A stretch of 64,000 nt of DNA, taken from Wyeomyia smithii. Its lineage: Eukaryota > Arthropoda > Insecta > Diptera > Culicidae. The DNA is taken from NCBI RefSeq assembly GCF_029784165.1, contig NC_073694.1, positions 37,181,006 through 37,245,005 on the forward strand. The letters are read 5' to 3'. A model generated the notes under the pieces. The model was not told where the DNA came from and did not search any database. It saw only the letters and a program-made list of their open reading frames with translations. Below are positions 21,533 to 32,823 of this stretch, one piece after another (position 1 is the stretch's first letter; each line of letters starts with the position of its first letter). The translations under genes were made by a program, and so were the position numbers.

Positions 21533-24500
21533 CTAAACTGGGGCGTGGATGGATTTCAGGAAAACGTATATAAGGGACATGTAGGATAGGTCACGGCTCG
21601 CCAAGACATCACGAACAGGAACAGCCGAATGCCTACCTTCGGCCTGCAGGAAAGCTATTAATCTAGACCTGGCGTCACGGTGTACAGGGCATGACCGAAC
21701 GACGTGCTCTATGTCGTGATAACCTTCACCACAGGCACAGATACCACTCTCCCCGAGCCCAACACGACGGAGATGCGCGTCAAATCTATAGTGATTGGAC
21801 ATAAGCCGGGACATCACGCAAATGAAATCCCGACCTACATCCAACCCCTTGAACCACGGGTTCGTCGATACTTTGGGGATTATGGAATGTAACCACCTTC
21901 TCAATTCCCCCAAGAATTTTGCCAACTGATGATCGTATTCTGACGTACAAATGCAAAAAATTCATTAAAGGCAATTGGTCTTTCATAAATATCACCGTTT
22001 GTTGCGTCCACCTTAGCCAAAAAGTCCGCTTTCTCATTACCCGGTATCGAGCAGTGAGAAGGGACCCACGCTAAGGTAATCTGAGTAGATTTTTCGGATA
22101 AAGCACTCAGATGTTCCCGTATTTTCCCCAGGAAATACGGAGAGTGCTTAACATCTTTCATCGATCGGAGAGCCTCAATGGAACTGAGACTGTCCGTAAA
22201 GATGAAATAATGGTCCGTGGGCATTTTTTCGATAATCCCTAGGGTGTACTTAATTGCAGCCAATTCTACGACGTAAACAGAAGCAGGATTATCGAGCTTA
22301 TGGGAGACGGTTAAATTGTTATTGGAAATACCGAAGCCAGTGGACCCATCAAGAAGTGATCCGTCAGTGTAGAACATATTGTTGCAGTTGATGTTTCGAT
22401 ATTTATTGGAAAAAATTTTGGGGATCTGCTGCACGCGTAAATGATCCGGGATTCCACGAGTTTCTTCTATCATGGATGTATCGAAAAACACAGTAGAATC
22501 AGAAGTATTTGATAAGTCGACACGATTTGGAATATTCGAAGAAGGGTTAATATTTTGGGACATGTGATGGAAATACAATGTCATAAAACGGGTTTGAGAA
22601 TTAAGTTCGATTAACCTTTAAAAATTTTCAATCACGGGACGGTTCAAGACCTCACATTTGATAAGAATACGAGAAGACAGGCTCCAGAAGCGGTTTTTCA
22701 ATGGTAGTACTCTAGCTAAGACCTCCAAACTCATCGTATGGGTCGACTGCATGCAACCTAAGGCGATACGCAAACAACGATATTGTATTCGCTGCGGAGC
22801 GGAAGCAGAAACACCCGTATTCAATAACAGACAATATCGTTGTTTGGCAAAGCCTTATAAGGTCTCCTGGATGGGCTCCCCACCATTGTCCGGTTATTGT
22901 ACGAAGAAAATTCACTCTTTATTGACATTTTTTCATCAGATACCTCACGTGACAACCCCAGGTGCCTTTAGAGTCGAACCAGATACCAAGATATTTGTGT
23001 ACCAAAACCTGAGAAATCGTTTTACCCATTAATTTTGTTTGAAGCTGAGCAGGTTCATGCTTCCTAGAAAAAACTACTATCTCAGTCTTCTCCGGAGAGA
23101 ATTCGATACCTAGCTGTAAAGCCCAAGCAGACAAATTGTCCAAGGTATCTAGCAATGGTCCTTGCAAATCGGCAGCTTTGGCTCCTGTAACAGAGATTAC
23201 ACTGTCGTCTGCAAGTTGTCTTATCGTGCATGAATTTGCCAGACATTCGTCGATGTCATTTACATAAAAGTTGTAAAGAAGGGGGCTTAAACATGAGCCC
23301 TGGGGAAGACCCATGTAGCTAATGCGAAAAGTTGCCAAATCGCCGTGCGTAAAATGAATGTGCTTTTCGGACAACAAATTGTGCAAAAAATTGTTCAAAA
23401 TTGAAGAAAATCCTTGTCGGTGAAGTTTACCCGGAAGAATGTCAATAGAAACGGAATCAAAAGTCCAAGAACGCAGACGCCATTTGTTTTTTGCGAGCAT
23501 ACGCCAGCTGAATATCTGTTGAAAGCAACGCAAGACAATCATTCGTCCCTTTGGCACGGCGGAAGCCAAATTGAGTATCTGATAGTAGACCATTTGATTC
23601 GACCCAATGGTCTTAACGACGGAGTATCATTTTTTCCATCAATTTCCGGATACAGGATAGCATTGCAATCGGCCTATAAGGGTTGTGATCAGAAGCTGGT
23701 TTCCCTGGTTTTTGGATGGCGATCACCTTCACTTGCCTCCAATCCTGCGGTACAATGTTTTGCTCCAGGAACTTATTGAACAAGTTCAACAAGCGCCTCT
23801 TGGCATTGCCGGGTAGATTCTTCAACAAGTTGAATTTGATTCTATTCAACCCAGGCGCGTTATTGTTACAGGACAGGAGGGCAACTGAAAATTCTGCCAT
23901 CGTAAAAGGTGATTCTATCGCGTCGTGGCCCGGAGACGCATCGCGAACAATGTTTTGCTCAGGAACAGAGTCCGGACATACTTTCCTGGCAAAATCGAAT
24001 ATCCACCTACTTGAAGACTCCTCGCTTTCGTTGACCGTTACGCGATTCCGCATTCTTCGGGCTGTGTTCCAAAGAGTGCTCATCGATGTCTCCCTCGACG
24101 TGTCGTTCACGAACCGACGCCAATATCCGCGTTTCTTTGCTTTAGCCAAGCTTTTAAGCTTGGTATCAAGCTCCGAATACCGTAAATCGTCGTTACGCCG
24201 GGATATTTCTTCGTTTGGGCTTGCAACGCGACGTCGAGAATCAAGCCCGCGAGGAGGTTGTATTCTTCAAGTGGTGGATGATGTTGAATCGAATCGACCG
24301 CTTTTGAAATCATTTCCTCGTATAACTTCCAATCGACATTCCGTGTGAGGTCATACGGAATGTCAACTGGTCGCATGCGAGTTGACCCGTTATTAATTGA
24401 AATAAGAATAGGCAAATGGTCGCTACCGTGAGGGTCGAGGATTACCTTCCATGTTCAATCCAACCGTAGCGACGTCGAACATAAGGATAGATCCAAAGCG

Positions 24501-25076
24501 CTTGGGCGCGCTGGAGGTTTCGGGATACTTGTCATTTCGCCGTTGTTTAAAATAGTCATGTCGAGGTCATCGCAAAGGTTATAGATTAAAAAGGAGCGGT
24601 TATCATTGTATGGGGAACCCCAAGCCACGCCATGAAAGTTGAAGTCTCCCAAAATCAAACGTGGCGAGGGAAGAAGTTCTATTAAATCAAAGAGCAGCCG
24701 TTGCCCAACCTGTGCTCTGGGAGGAATATATATTGAGGCAATACAAAGCTCTTTACCTTGTATTGTCATTTGACATGCGACAACTTCGATGCCTGGAATC
24801 GAGGGGAGGTTAATACGATAGAAAGAATAGCACTTTTTAATCCCTAAAAGTACTCCTCCATATGGGGTGTCTCGATCAAGGCGAATAATATTAAAATCAT
24901 GGAAGTTGAGATCAATATTTGAAGTAAGCCAAGTTTCACAAAGGGAAAATGCATCGCATTTGTTTTTATTTATCAAAACTTTAAACGAATCAATTTTTGG
25001 TAAAATACTTCTACAATTCCACTGTAAGACAGAGATAGAATCCTTCATATACGCAGTTGAATTAGGCATCGAAGGA
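21533..25076 (-). pseudogene. Copy 1 ORF2 relic (endonuclease, RT, RNase H)
   Basis: Against copy 2 the following lesions are visible. A Cys codon became TGA at 24457-24455 (stop after LRLD). A deletion of ~115 bp near 24188 removes the block after KYPGVT. An 11 bp deletion near 23463 destroys the LDIKGAFD catalytic motif of the RT. A 26 bp deletion near 22795 falls between GCT repeats. A 7 bp deletion near 21911 follows WQN. The remaining blocks are well preserved: GDFNFHGVAW, GLPQGSCLSP, LADDSVIS, YTDGSLLDGS and the C-terminal CACGEGYHDIEHVV. The stop matches copy 2. The copy is non-functional but young. Confidence 0.85.
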
Positions 25077-26415
25077 TACAATCGGTGCAAGGGGGGCCAT
25101 TGGGCAGTCAACTGCTTCAAAAATGATCTAACTGTTGGGAGGAATGCTGTAAGAAAAATTTTATTTGGATCGGGTACATTGAAATTTTCAAAAATCCAGT
25201 CCACAATGTCAGAAAATTTCACTAATCCAGAGTTTGTTTCATCAACTGGATGTGCAAAAGGAACAACTGGGGCTTTAGATGTTCCTGGCAGTGCTGGGAA
25301 CTCCTTCTGGGACTTTAAATTTGCAAGCCGAGGAGGAGTTTGCTTCGGTTTTTCCGCAGCACTGTTTGGTTTGTTCGTACTTTTCATTACACTTTGGGAA
25401 ATCTTAGGACCTTTACGGGGAAGTTTAGGAGAAGAAACATTTTTCCTCTTCCTAGACTCCCCAGGATTGGCATAAGATGTTCCCGCTGATGAATCGTCAG
25501 AATCGGTTTCATCAGAGGACAACAGATAAAAGGGGTTCGATGTTATGGTAGAAGTGGTCACGGTCTTCTTCAGCATCTCAGCATAAGAACGCTTTGAACG
25601 CTCCTTAAGCGACCGCTTGATTTTATCTCTACGCTGCATGTACACCGGGCATGTGGAGAGCTCATGCTGGTTTTCCCCACAGTGAATACATTTTTCAGCA
25701 TTAACACTGCAAGAATCTTCCGCATGAGTCTCCCCACACTTGCTACATCGTGCCTTATTGCAGCAGTAGGCGGCTGTGTGGCCTAACTGCTTGCAATTGG
25801 TGCAATTCATAACACGGGGTACATACAATCGCACAGGCAGACGAACCCGGTCGATCGAGACGTGGCTAGGGAGTGCAGATCCGGCAAACGTAACGCGAAA
25901 CGAGTCTGACGGAGTGTAAACTTTTTTACCGCCGACGAGAGACATGGACCGCAATTGCTTACAATCCAAAATCTTCGCCTGTGTTTCAGTATTTTTGAAG
26001 CAACCGGTTGCGCTTTTTAGGATACACTCGAAAGACAGACTCGAATCGGTTATGACACCGTCGATCTCCACGTCTCGTGCGGGTATGTGTAAACGCGATA
26101 CTCGCGTGTGAAGAGCTCAGAGCAAGCGATAGCATTGGCCTGTTCCAGATCACTGACCACGACACGGAGCTTGTTAGGTCGGACCTTGGAAATTTCGGTC
26201 ACGGCCTTGTACCCCTTCGTTAGGTCTTTAGAAATTTGCAGTATGTTTAATCGCTTTGAATTCACTCCTGCCTTTGGACGAAAATAAACAGTATAGCTGC
26301 CCTGTTGAGATCCGTCCGGGTAAAGCCTGGGGCGAGGGGGGACTGGAGAATGAACAGGGGAGGGGTAACAGAAGGGTCAGGGTCAAGCGGGTTCGGGGAT
26401 GGTGGCACGGGACCC
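25077..26415 (-). pseudogene. Copy 1 ORF1 relic fused to ORF2
   Basis: The gag-like ORF has three CCHC knuckles (CTNCKQLGHTAAYC, CSKCGETHAEDSC, CIHCGENQHELSTC). The ATG region is lost at the 5' truncation. A 2-base insertion near 26082 (TATGTGTAAACG where copy 2 has AATGTAAACG) shifts the frame, so only the part from 26071 onward stays open. A 1-base deletion in the G-run at 25091-25096 removes the normal ORF1 end and joins ORF1 in frame to the ORF2 endonuclease, making a 538-codon fused frame (26071-24455). It aligns with copy 2 ORF1 throughout, with many substitutions. Confidence 0.85.
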
Positions 26416-28736
26416 GAGCAGGACAAAATATCATTACAATATCACAACCAGATATAATATGTGTCTGTTCATATATAAGCGGAAAATCCGTACAGTATTT
26501 CAACACTTGAAAATTTTCCCACTATCGCATTAAATTATAATATTCGTAAAATCATATTATAAAAGTGAAAAATTGCTGTTGAAAATTTAAATAATTAAAA
26601 AAGTTGCCCAAAGCAAAGCAAACCCTTGCTGTGCTACATTCTGATTCGGAACTTGACCTTCTGTTCATTTATACACAGACTTCGCAGCCGACTGTTTAGT
26701 GTACAGGACAATGCGGGGCTAGCGCTACGATCTTACTGACACTAACAGTTTCTCCCAGTATCGTATCCCAGTATGAGTGGCCAATATCGTAACTCGAGAC
26801 AATCTAGGAGATGTAAGTTACCCATCGTTCATTATAAACAAACTTTGTTTGTACGTTAACCTAACGATTGTTCAACTCATTTATCGCCCTGAGCAGTTCA
26901 GCAGTTTGTACCACCAATAAGCAACCTTATTACAGCTATATTATTGAGCAGATTAATTTATTCAGTCATAATATTTTTTTGAGATTCAAAATAGGTATTT
27001 CTATTTGTACCCATGTGCACCAATGAACACATAACACATTCATTAAGTGCCTGAAATTTCAAGTTAGCTTAACAGTTTGTTGTCAAATGGCTGTAAGTAA
27101 AACAGAACTCTACTGGAAGTGCAAACAGTAAACATTACCATATATTTGAGGATGTCTTCCATACGTTCGCTTAGCAAGTATCGTTACGAAAAACAAAGAA
27201 TGCATTCAGTGTCCTCCCACCAATGTAAATCTTACACTAAAGCTCATATTTACCCCCGGAAGCAGAATGTGAAAAACTGGTCCAAAATGCACACAATGGC
27301 TTGTATGCTTTTCTTTCGCAGCGGAGCCGGTATCTTTGCAACAAGTCCTTCGGTCGTTCGGTGAAATCAACACAATACGTTCGCACGGTATTATCTGCAA
27401 TGTTTAGATATGGTATATAGGTTGCATCCCATCACACCAAACACCTACGAGAATATCGGACCTGAAACGAACCTTGCACGATAAGAACCATTTTTGAGCT
27501 GTCAGCAACCATCAGCAATGCGAAAAAAAAAAACAAGAAACAAAGCAAATATTTCCTTTTACATCAACTGCAACCGGAGGGTTGTGAGTGAGAACATTAC
27601 TCACTTTTTGTTGTTGTTGTTTTTTTTTTTGTTCCGTCGAAGGACCAAAGACCGAACAAAGATACACTGCGGTTTTGCAGAAGAAAACGTTTCCCCGAAC
27701 TCATCGTCCTAAATGCTACAAGTAAGGGTTGGGAAGGTAAAGTGTTAATTATGTGGCAGAACACAGCTTCCAGGACAAGCTCCTTTTTTACTCGCCTTCG
27801 TTGACTTTCATTGACTCCGGAATACTTTTTTTCTGCTTCTTTTATTTCATTTGTGCAATTTATTTTTACTACCTGCAATCATGCTACTGCCATTACCGCC
27901 TCAATGCCGTTCGTTTGTGGGAAATGTTCTGCCACCGTGTACACACCGTGGCATCCTGGTGTGAAATTTAATATGATCCGCGTGCACACACATATACACC
28001 CATCAATTCAGTTACCATTTTCCGCTCAAATGGAGTGAAATTTACACCCGCGCGAGAAATAATGTCGCCAATAAAGTGCACACGCTCCAATCTACCTCTC
28101 AACGCCACCAGTTTAGCGGAGGTTCACCGGGTGCACGGATCGTAGGTACCCTGATGAGGTTTCAGAGAACCATTTCGCAATTCGCGCACCGCGGGTTGTC
28201 TGCCAGTGTGACACATTTCAGGATGATTGAACAGCTAGTAAGCTAACACACTGCCTGCCATTGGCTGTCAGTCGAACGAACGAAGCGTACGTTTTGTTAG
28301 TTGGTGCGGTGTGGTTGGGTATTTTGCATGGATCATTGCACAGCTCATCAGAACGCTAAATGGGCAAATGGATGCATTGTGTCTGTCGAACACATGCACG
28401 GTACCAAGGAAATGAAAATTGTTATAAAAATAAATTACGCTACATGGATTAGAGTATTTCGCATTCGGAAATAAAAACATTGGGAGTTTTTATTATTTTT
28501 AGCAAGTTTTTAGGCAACCAGAGAATTTTAAATGAAACTATTTTGAATGCTTTAACCTGTTGTTGGAACTTCAATGAAAACTCCAATTCGGCAGCGTATA
28601 CTCAAGGTGATTGAATTGATAAATTCATACATGTCAATGCGTTTGTTCAATTTGGCTCTGCATTTTGTACATAATTATAATTATGTGCCAAATTTTGCAG
28701 AGCGTTTACTACTTACATCCTGTCTCGAAAATTCAG
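26416..28736. other. 2.3 kb spacer between the two I-group copies
   Basis: No gene or known repeat recognised; short ORFs on both strands look like chance. A hairpin lies at 28655-28703. The two flanking copies are in direct orientation, so this segment could be deleted by recombination between them. Confidence 0.5.
28655..28703. repeat. 49 bp palindrome-like hairpin
   Basis: GCTCTGCATTTTGTACATAATTAT pairs with the segment ending ATTTTGCAGAGC with few mismatches. The centre is the perfect palindrome CATAATTATAATTATG. It lies 33 bp from the 3' end of I-group copy 2 and may be a tiny MITE. Confidence 0.6.
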
Positions 28737-29115
28737 TTTTTTTTTTTTTTTCTTCCCATAACATTTATTTGACACGGCACAAATACAATTTAATGTTTAA
28801 CGGCGCCAATTATATCTGATGACTTAAAAACTAAAGCAAATTTTTTATCCTCGCTGCCGACTACGAGCTGAAATTAAGTCTAACTTAAAACTAGCATGGG
28901 ATTTCCAATCAGTGTTTTGTTGTTCAATGGTCGTCTGATAATCGTCGAATGGCATGTATGGATTCGTTCTGCTGAGCCACGATGTCGTGAGTTGGGACAG
29001 AGGCTCGTAGTCCTTGGGTCCTGGTTCTATTGTGCGGGGTCTGGTTGCTGGTTTTGTGCTTAAGGTTCAAACGTGTTCTTGTCGTTTTGTTGGGTGTAGA
29101 CGGAGGGGAACGAGA

Positions 29116-32100
29116 CTAGACTGGGGCGTGGATGGATTTCAGGAAAACGTATATAAGGGACATGTAGGATAGGTCACGGCTCGCCAAGACATCACGAACA
29201 GGAACAGCCGGCTGTCTACCCTCGGCCTGCAGGGAAGCTATTAATTTAGACCTGGCGTCACGGTGTACAGGGCATGACCAAACCACATGCTCTATGTCGT
29301 GATAACCTTCACCACAGGCACAGATACCACTCTCCCCGAGCCCAACACGACGGAGGAGCGCGTCAAATCTATAGTGATTGGACATAAGCCGGGACATCAC
29401 GCAAATGAAATCCCGACCTACATCCAACCCCTTGAACCACGGGTTCGTCGATACTTTGGGGATTATGGAATGTAACCACCTTCCCAATTCCCCTCTGGTC
29501 CAAGCATTTTGCCAACTGATGATCGTATTCTGACGTACAAGTGCGAAAAATTCATTAAAGGCAATTGGTCTTTCATAAATATCACCGTTTGTTGCGCCCA
29601 CCTTAGCCAAAGAGTCCGCTTTCTCATTACCCGGTATCGAGCAGTGAGAAGGGACCCACGCTAAGGTAATCTGAGTAGATTTTTCGGATAAAGCACTCAG
29701 ATGTTCCCGTATTTTCCCCAGGAAATACGGAGAGTGCTTAACATCTTTCATCGATCGGAGAGCCTCAATGGAACTGAGACTGTCCGTAAAGATGAAATAA
29801 TGGTCCGTGGGCATTTTTTCGATAATCCCTAGGGTGTACTGAATTGCAGCTAATTCTGCGACGTAAACAGAAGCAGGATTATCGAGCTTATGGGAGACGG
29901 TTAAATTGTTATTGAAGATACCGAAGCCAGTGGACCCATTAAGAAGTGATCCGTCAGTGTAGTACATATTGTCGCAGTTGATGTTTCGATATTTATTGGA
30001 AAAAATTTTAGGGATCTGCTGCACGCGTAAATGATCCGGGATTCCACGAGTTTCTTCTATCATGGATGTATCGAAAAACACAGTAGAATCAGAAGTATTT
30101 GATAAGTCGACACGATTTGGAATATTCGAAGAAGGGTTAATATTTTGGGACATGTGATTGAAATACAATGTCATAAAACGGGTTTGAGAATGAAGTTCGA
30201 TTAACCTTTCAAAATTTTCAATCACGGGACGGTTCAAGACCTCACATTTGATTAGAATACGAGAAGACAGGCTCCAGAAGCGGTTTTTCAATGGTAGTAC
30301 TCCAGCTAAAACCTCCAAACTCATCGTATGGGTCGACTGCATGCAACCTAAGGCGATACGCAAACAACGATATTGTATTCGCTCCAGTTTGATCAAATGT
30401 GTGTTTGCTGCGGAGCGGAAGCAGAAACACCCGTACTCAATAACAGACAATATCGTTGTTTGGTAAAGCCTTATAAGGTCTCCTGGATGGGCTCCCCACC
30501 ATTGTCCGGTTATTGTACGAAGAAAATTCACTCTTTGTTGACATTTTTTCATCAGATACCTCACGTGACAACCCCAGGTGCCTTTAGAGTCGAACCAGAC
30601 ACCAAGATATTTGTGTACCAAAACCTGAGAAATCGTTTTACCCATTAATTGTGTTTGAAGCTGAGCAGGTTCATGCTTCCTAGAAAAAACTACTATCTCA
30701 GTCTTCTCCGGAGAGAATTCGATACCTAGCTGTAAAGCCCAAGCAGACAAATTGTCCAAGGTATCTTGCAATGGTCCTTGCAAATCGGCAGCTTTGGCTC
30801 CTGTAACAGAGATTACACTGTCGTCTGCAAGTTGTCTTATCGTGCATGAATTTGCCAGACATTCGTCGATGTCATTTACATAAAAGTTGTAAAGAAGGGG
30901 GCTTAAACATGAGCCCTGGGGAAGACCCATGTAGCTAATGCGAAAAGTTGCCAAATCGCCATGCGTAAAATGCATGTGCTTTTCGGACAACAAATTGTGC
31001 AAAAAATTGTTCAAAATTGGAGAAAATCCTTGTCGGTGAAGTTTACCCGAAAGAATGTCAATAGAAACGGAATCAAAAGCCCCCTTAATGTCCAAGAACG
31101 CAGACGCCATTTGTTCTTTACGAGCATACGCCAGCTGAATATCTGTTGAAAGCAACGCAAGACAATCATTCGTCCCTTTGGCACGGCGGAAGCCAAATTG
31201 AGTTTCTGATAGTAGACCATTTGATTCGACCCAGTGGTCTAAACGACGGAGTATCATTTTTTCCATCAATTTCCGGATACAGGATAGCATTGCAATCGGC
31301 CTATAAGAGTTGTGATTAGAAGCTGGTTTCCCTGGTTTTTGGATGGCGATCACCTTCACTTGCCTCCAATCCTGCGGAACAATGTTTTGCTCCAGGAACT
31401 TATTGAACAAGTTCAACAAGCGCCTCTTGGCATTGCCGGGTAGATTCTTCAACAAGTTGAATTTGATTCTATCTAATCCAGGCGCGTTATTGTTACAGGA
31501 CAGGAGGGCAACTGAAAATTCTGCCATCGTAAAAGGTGATTCTATCGCGTCGTGGCCCGGAGACGCATCGCGAACAATATTTTGCGCAGGAACAGAGTCC
31601 GGACATACTTTCCTGGCAAAATCAAATATCCACCTACTTGAAGACTCCTCGCTTTCGTTGACCGTTATGCGATTCCGCATTCTTCGGGCTGTGTTCCAAA
31701 GAGTGCTCATCGATGTCTCCCTCGACGTCTCGTTCACGAACCGACGCCAATATCCACGTTTCTTTGCTTTAGCCAAGCTTTTAAGCTTGGTATCAAGCTC
31801 CGAATACCGTAAATAGTCGCCAGGTATACCTCCCGTCTGGTAGGCCTTAAACGCGTCGGATCTTTGCGTGTAGACATCGGAGCACTCTTGGTCCCACCAC
31901 GGAGTGGGAGGCCGTTCTTTGATCGTTACGCCGGGATATTTCTTCGTTTGGGCTTGCAACGCGGCGTCGAGAATCAAGCCCGCGAGGAGGTTGTATTCTT
32001 CAAGTGGTGAATGATGTTGAATCGACTCGACCGCTTTTGAAATCATTTCCTCGTATAACTTCCAATCGACATTTCGTGTGAGGTCATACGGAATGTCAAT

Positions 32101-32823
32101 TGGTCGCATGCGAGTTGACCCGTTAGTAATTGAAATAAGAATAGGCAGATGGTCGCTACCGTGAGGATCGAGGATTACCTTCCATGTGCAATCCAACCGT
32201 AGCGACGTCGAACATAAGGATAGATCCAAAGCGCTTGGGCGCGCTGGAGGTTTCGGGATACGTGTCATTTCACCGTTGTTTAAAATAGTCATGTCGAAGT
32301 CATCGCAAAGGTTATAGATTAAAGAGGAGCGGTTATCATTGTATGGGGAACCCCAAGCCACGCCATGAGAGTTGAAGTCTCCCAAAATCAAACGTGGCGA
32401 GGGAAGAAGTTCTATTAAATCAAAGAGCAGCCGTTGCTCAACCTGTGCTCTGGGGGGAATATATATTGAGGCAATACAAAGCTCTTTACCTTGTATTGTC
32501 ATTTGACATGCGACAACTTCGATGCCTGGAATCGAGGGGAGGTTAATACGATAGAAAGAATAGCACTTTTTAATCCCTAAAAGTACTACTCCATATGGGG
32601 TGTCTCGATCAAGGCGAATAATATTAAAATCATGGAAGTTGAGATCAATATTTGAAGTAAGCCAAGTTTCACAAAGGGAAAATGCATCGCATTTGTTTTT
32701 ATTTATCAAAACTTTAAACGAATCAATTTTTGGTAAAATACTTCTACAATTCCACTGTAAGACAGAGATAGAATCCTTCATATACGCAGTTGAATTAGGC
32801 ATCGAAGGATACAATCGCTGCAA
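29116..32823 (-). CDS. I-group ORF2: endonuclease, reverse transcriptase, RNase H
   Basis: 1235 residues, uninterrupted. The endonuclease shows ETWL (52-55), GDFN (148-151) and SDHLPILI (223-230). The RT spans about 440-750 with YRPIAMLS, FLDIKGAFD (Asp 578), GLPQGSCLSP (633-642) and LADD (665-668). RNase H spans about 950-1080 with all four acidic positions: TDGS (D957), VAELAA (E990), FTDS (D1014) and NEKAD (D1070). A C-terminal CCHC (CACGEGYHDIEHVVWSC) follows. The protein nicks the target, primes reverse transcription on the nicked end and degrades the RNA template. The start overlaps the ORF1 end by 29 bases in another frame, as is common in this group. The first ATG is used here; an internal ATG seven codons on is an alternative. 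Confidence 0.92.
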   Translation of the reverse strand: MQRLYPSMPNSTAYMKDSISVLQWNCRSILPKIDSFKVLINKNKCDAFSLCETWLTSNIDLNFHDFNIIRLDRDTPYGVVLLGIKKCYSFYRINLPSIPGIEVVACQMTIQGKELCIASIYIPPRAQVEQRLLFDLIELLPSPRLILGDFNSHGVAWGSPYNDNRSSLIYNLCDDFDMTILNNGEMTRIPKPPARPSALDLSLCSTSLRLDCTWKVILDPHGSDHLPILISITNGSTRMRPIDIPYDLTRNVDWKLYEEMISKAVESIQHHSPLEEYNLLAGLILDAALQAQTKKYPGVTIKERPPTPWWDQECSDVYTQRSDAFKAYQTGGIPGDYLRYSELDTKLKSLAKAKKRGYWRRFVNETSRETSMSTLWNTARRMRNRITVNESEESSSRWIFDFARKVCPDSVPAQNIVRDASPGHDAIESPFTMAEFSVALLSCNNNAPGLDRIKFNLLKNLPGNAKRRLLNLFNKFLEQNIVPQDWRQVKVIAIQKPGKPASNHNSYRPIAMLSCIRKLMEKMILRRLDHWVESNGLLSETQFGFRRAKGTNDCLALLSTDIQLAYARKEQMASAFLDIKGAFDSVSIDILSGKLHRQGFSPILNNFLHNLLSEKHMHFTHGDLATFRISYMGLPQGSCLSPLLYNFYVNDIDECLANSCTIRQLADDSVISVTGAKAADLQGPLQDTLDNLSAWALQLGIEFSPEKTEIVVFSRKHEPAQLQTQLMGKTISQVLVHKYLGVWFDSKGTWGCHVRYLMKKCQQRVNFLRTITGQWWGAHPGDLIRLYQTTILSVIEYGCFCFRSAANTHLIKLERIQYRCLRIALGCMQSTHTMSLEVLAGVLPLKNRFWSLSSRILIKCEVLNRPVIENFERLIELHSQTRFMTLYFNHMSQNINPSSNIPNRVDLSNTSDSTVFFDTSMIEETRGIPDHLRVQQIPKIFSNKYRNINCDNMYYTDGSLLNGSTGFGIFNNNLTVSHKLDNPASVYVAELAAIQYTLGIIEKMPTDHYFIFTDSLSSIEALRSMKDVKHSPYFLGKIREHLSALSEKSTQITLAWVPSHCSIPGNEKADSLAKVGATNGDIYERPIAFNEFFALVRQNTIISWQNAWTRGELGRWLHSIIPKVSTNPWFKGLDVGRDFICVMSRLMSNHYRFDALLRRVGLGESGICACGEGYHDIEHVVWSCPVHRDARSKLIASLQAEGRQPAVPVRDVLASRDLSYMSLIYVFLKSIHAPV

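Larger units (their letters stand above)
21131..26415 (-). mobile_element. I-group LINE with RNase H, copy 1 (dead, 5'-truncated)
   Basis: Read on the minus strand from 26415 to the T-run at 21131-21144 (its A tail). It aligns along its whole length with copy 2 at 28737-34611, but ends at 26415 at about the ORF1 start codon, so leader and promoter are missing. ORF2 is almost the same as in copy 2 at the residue level, ORF1 is visibly more divergent, and most of the 3' untranslated region (21145-21530) is poorly matched apart from short shared blocks at its end. Several indels and a nonsense codon disable it. Confidence 0.9.
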
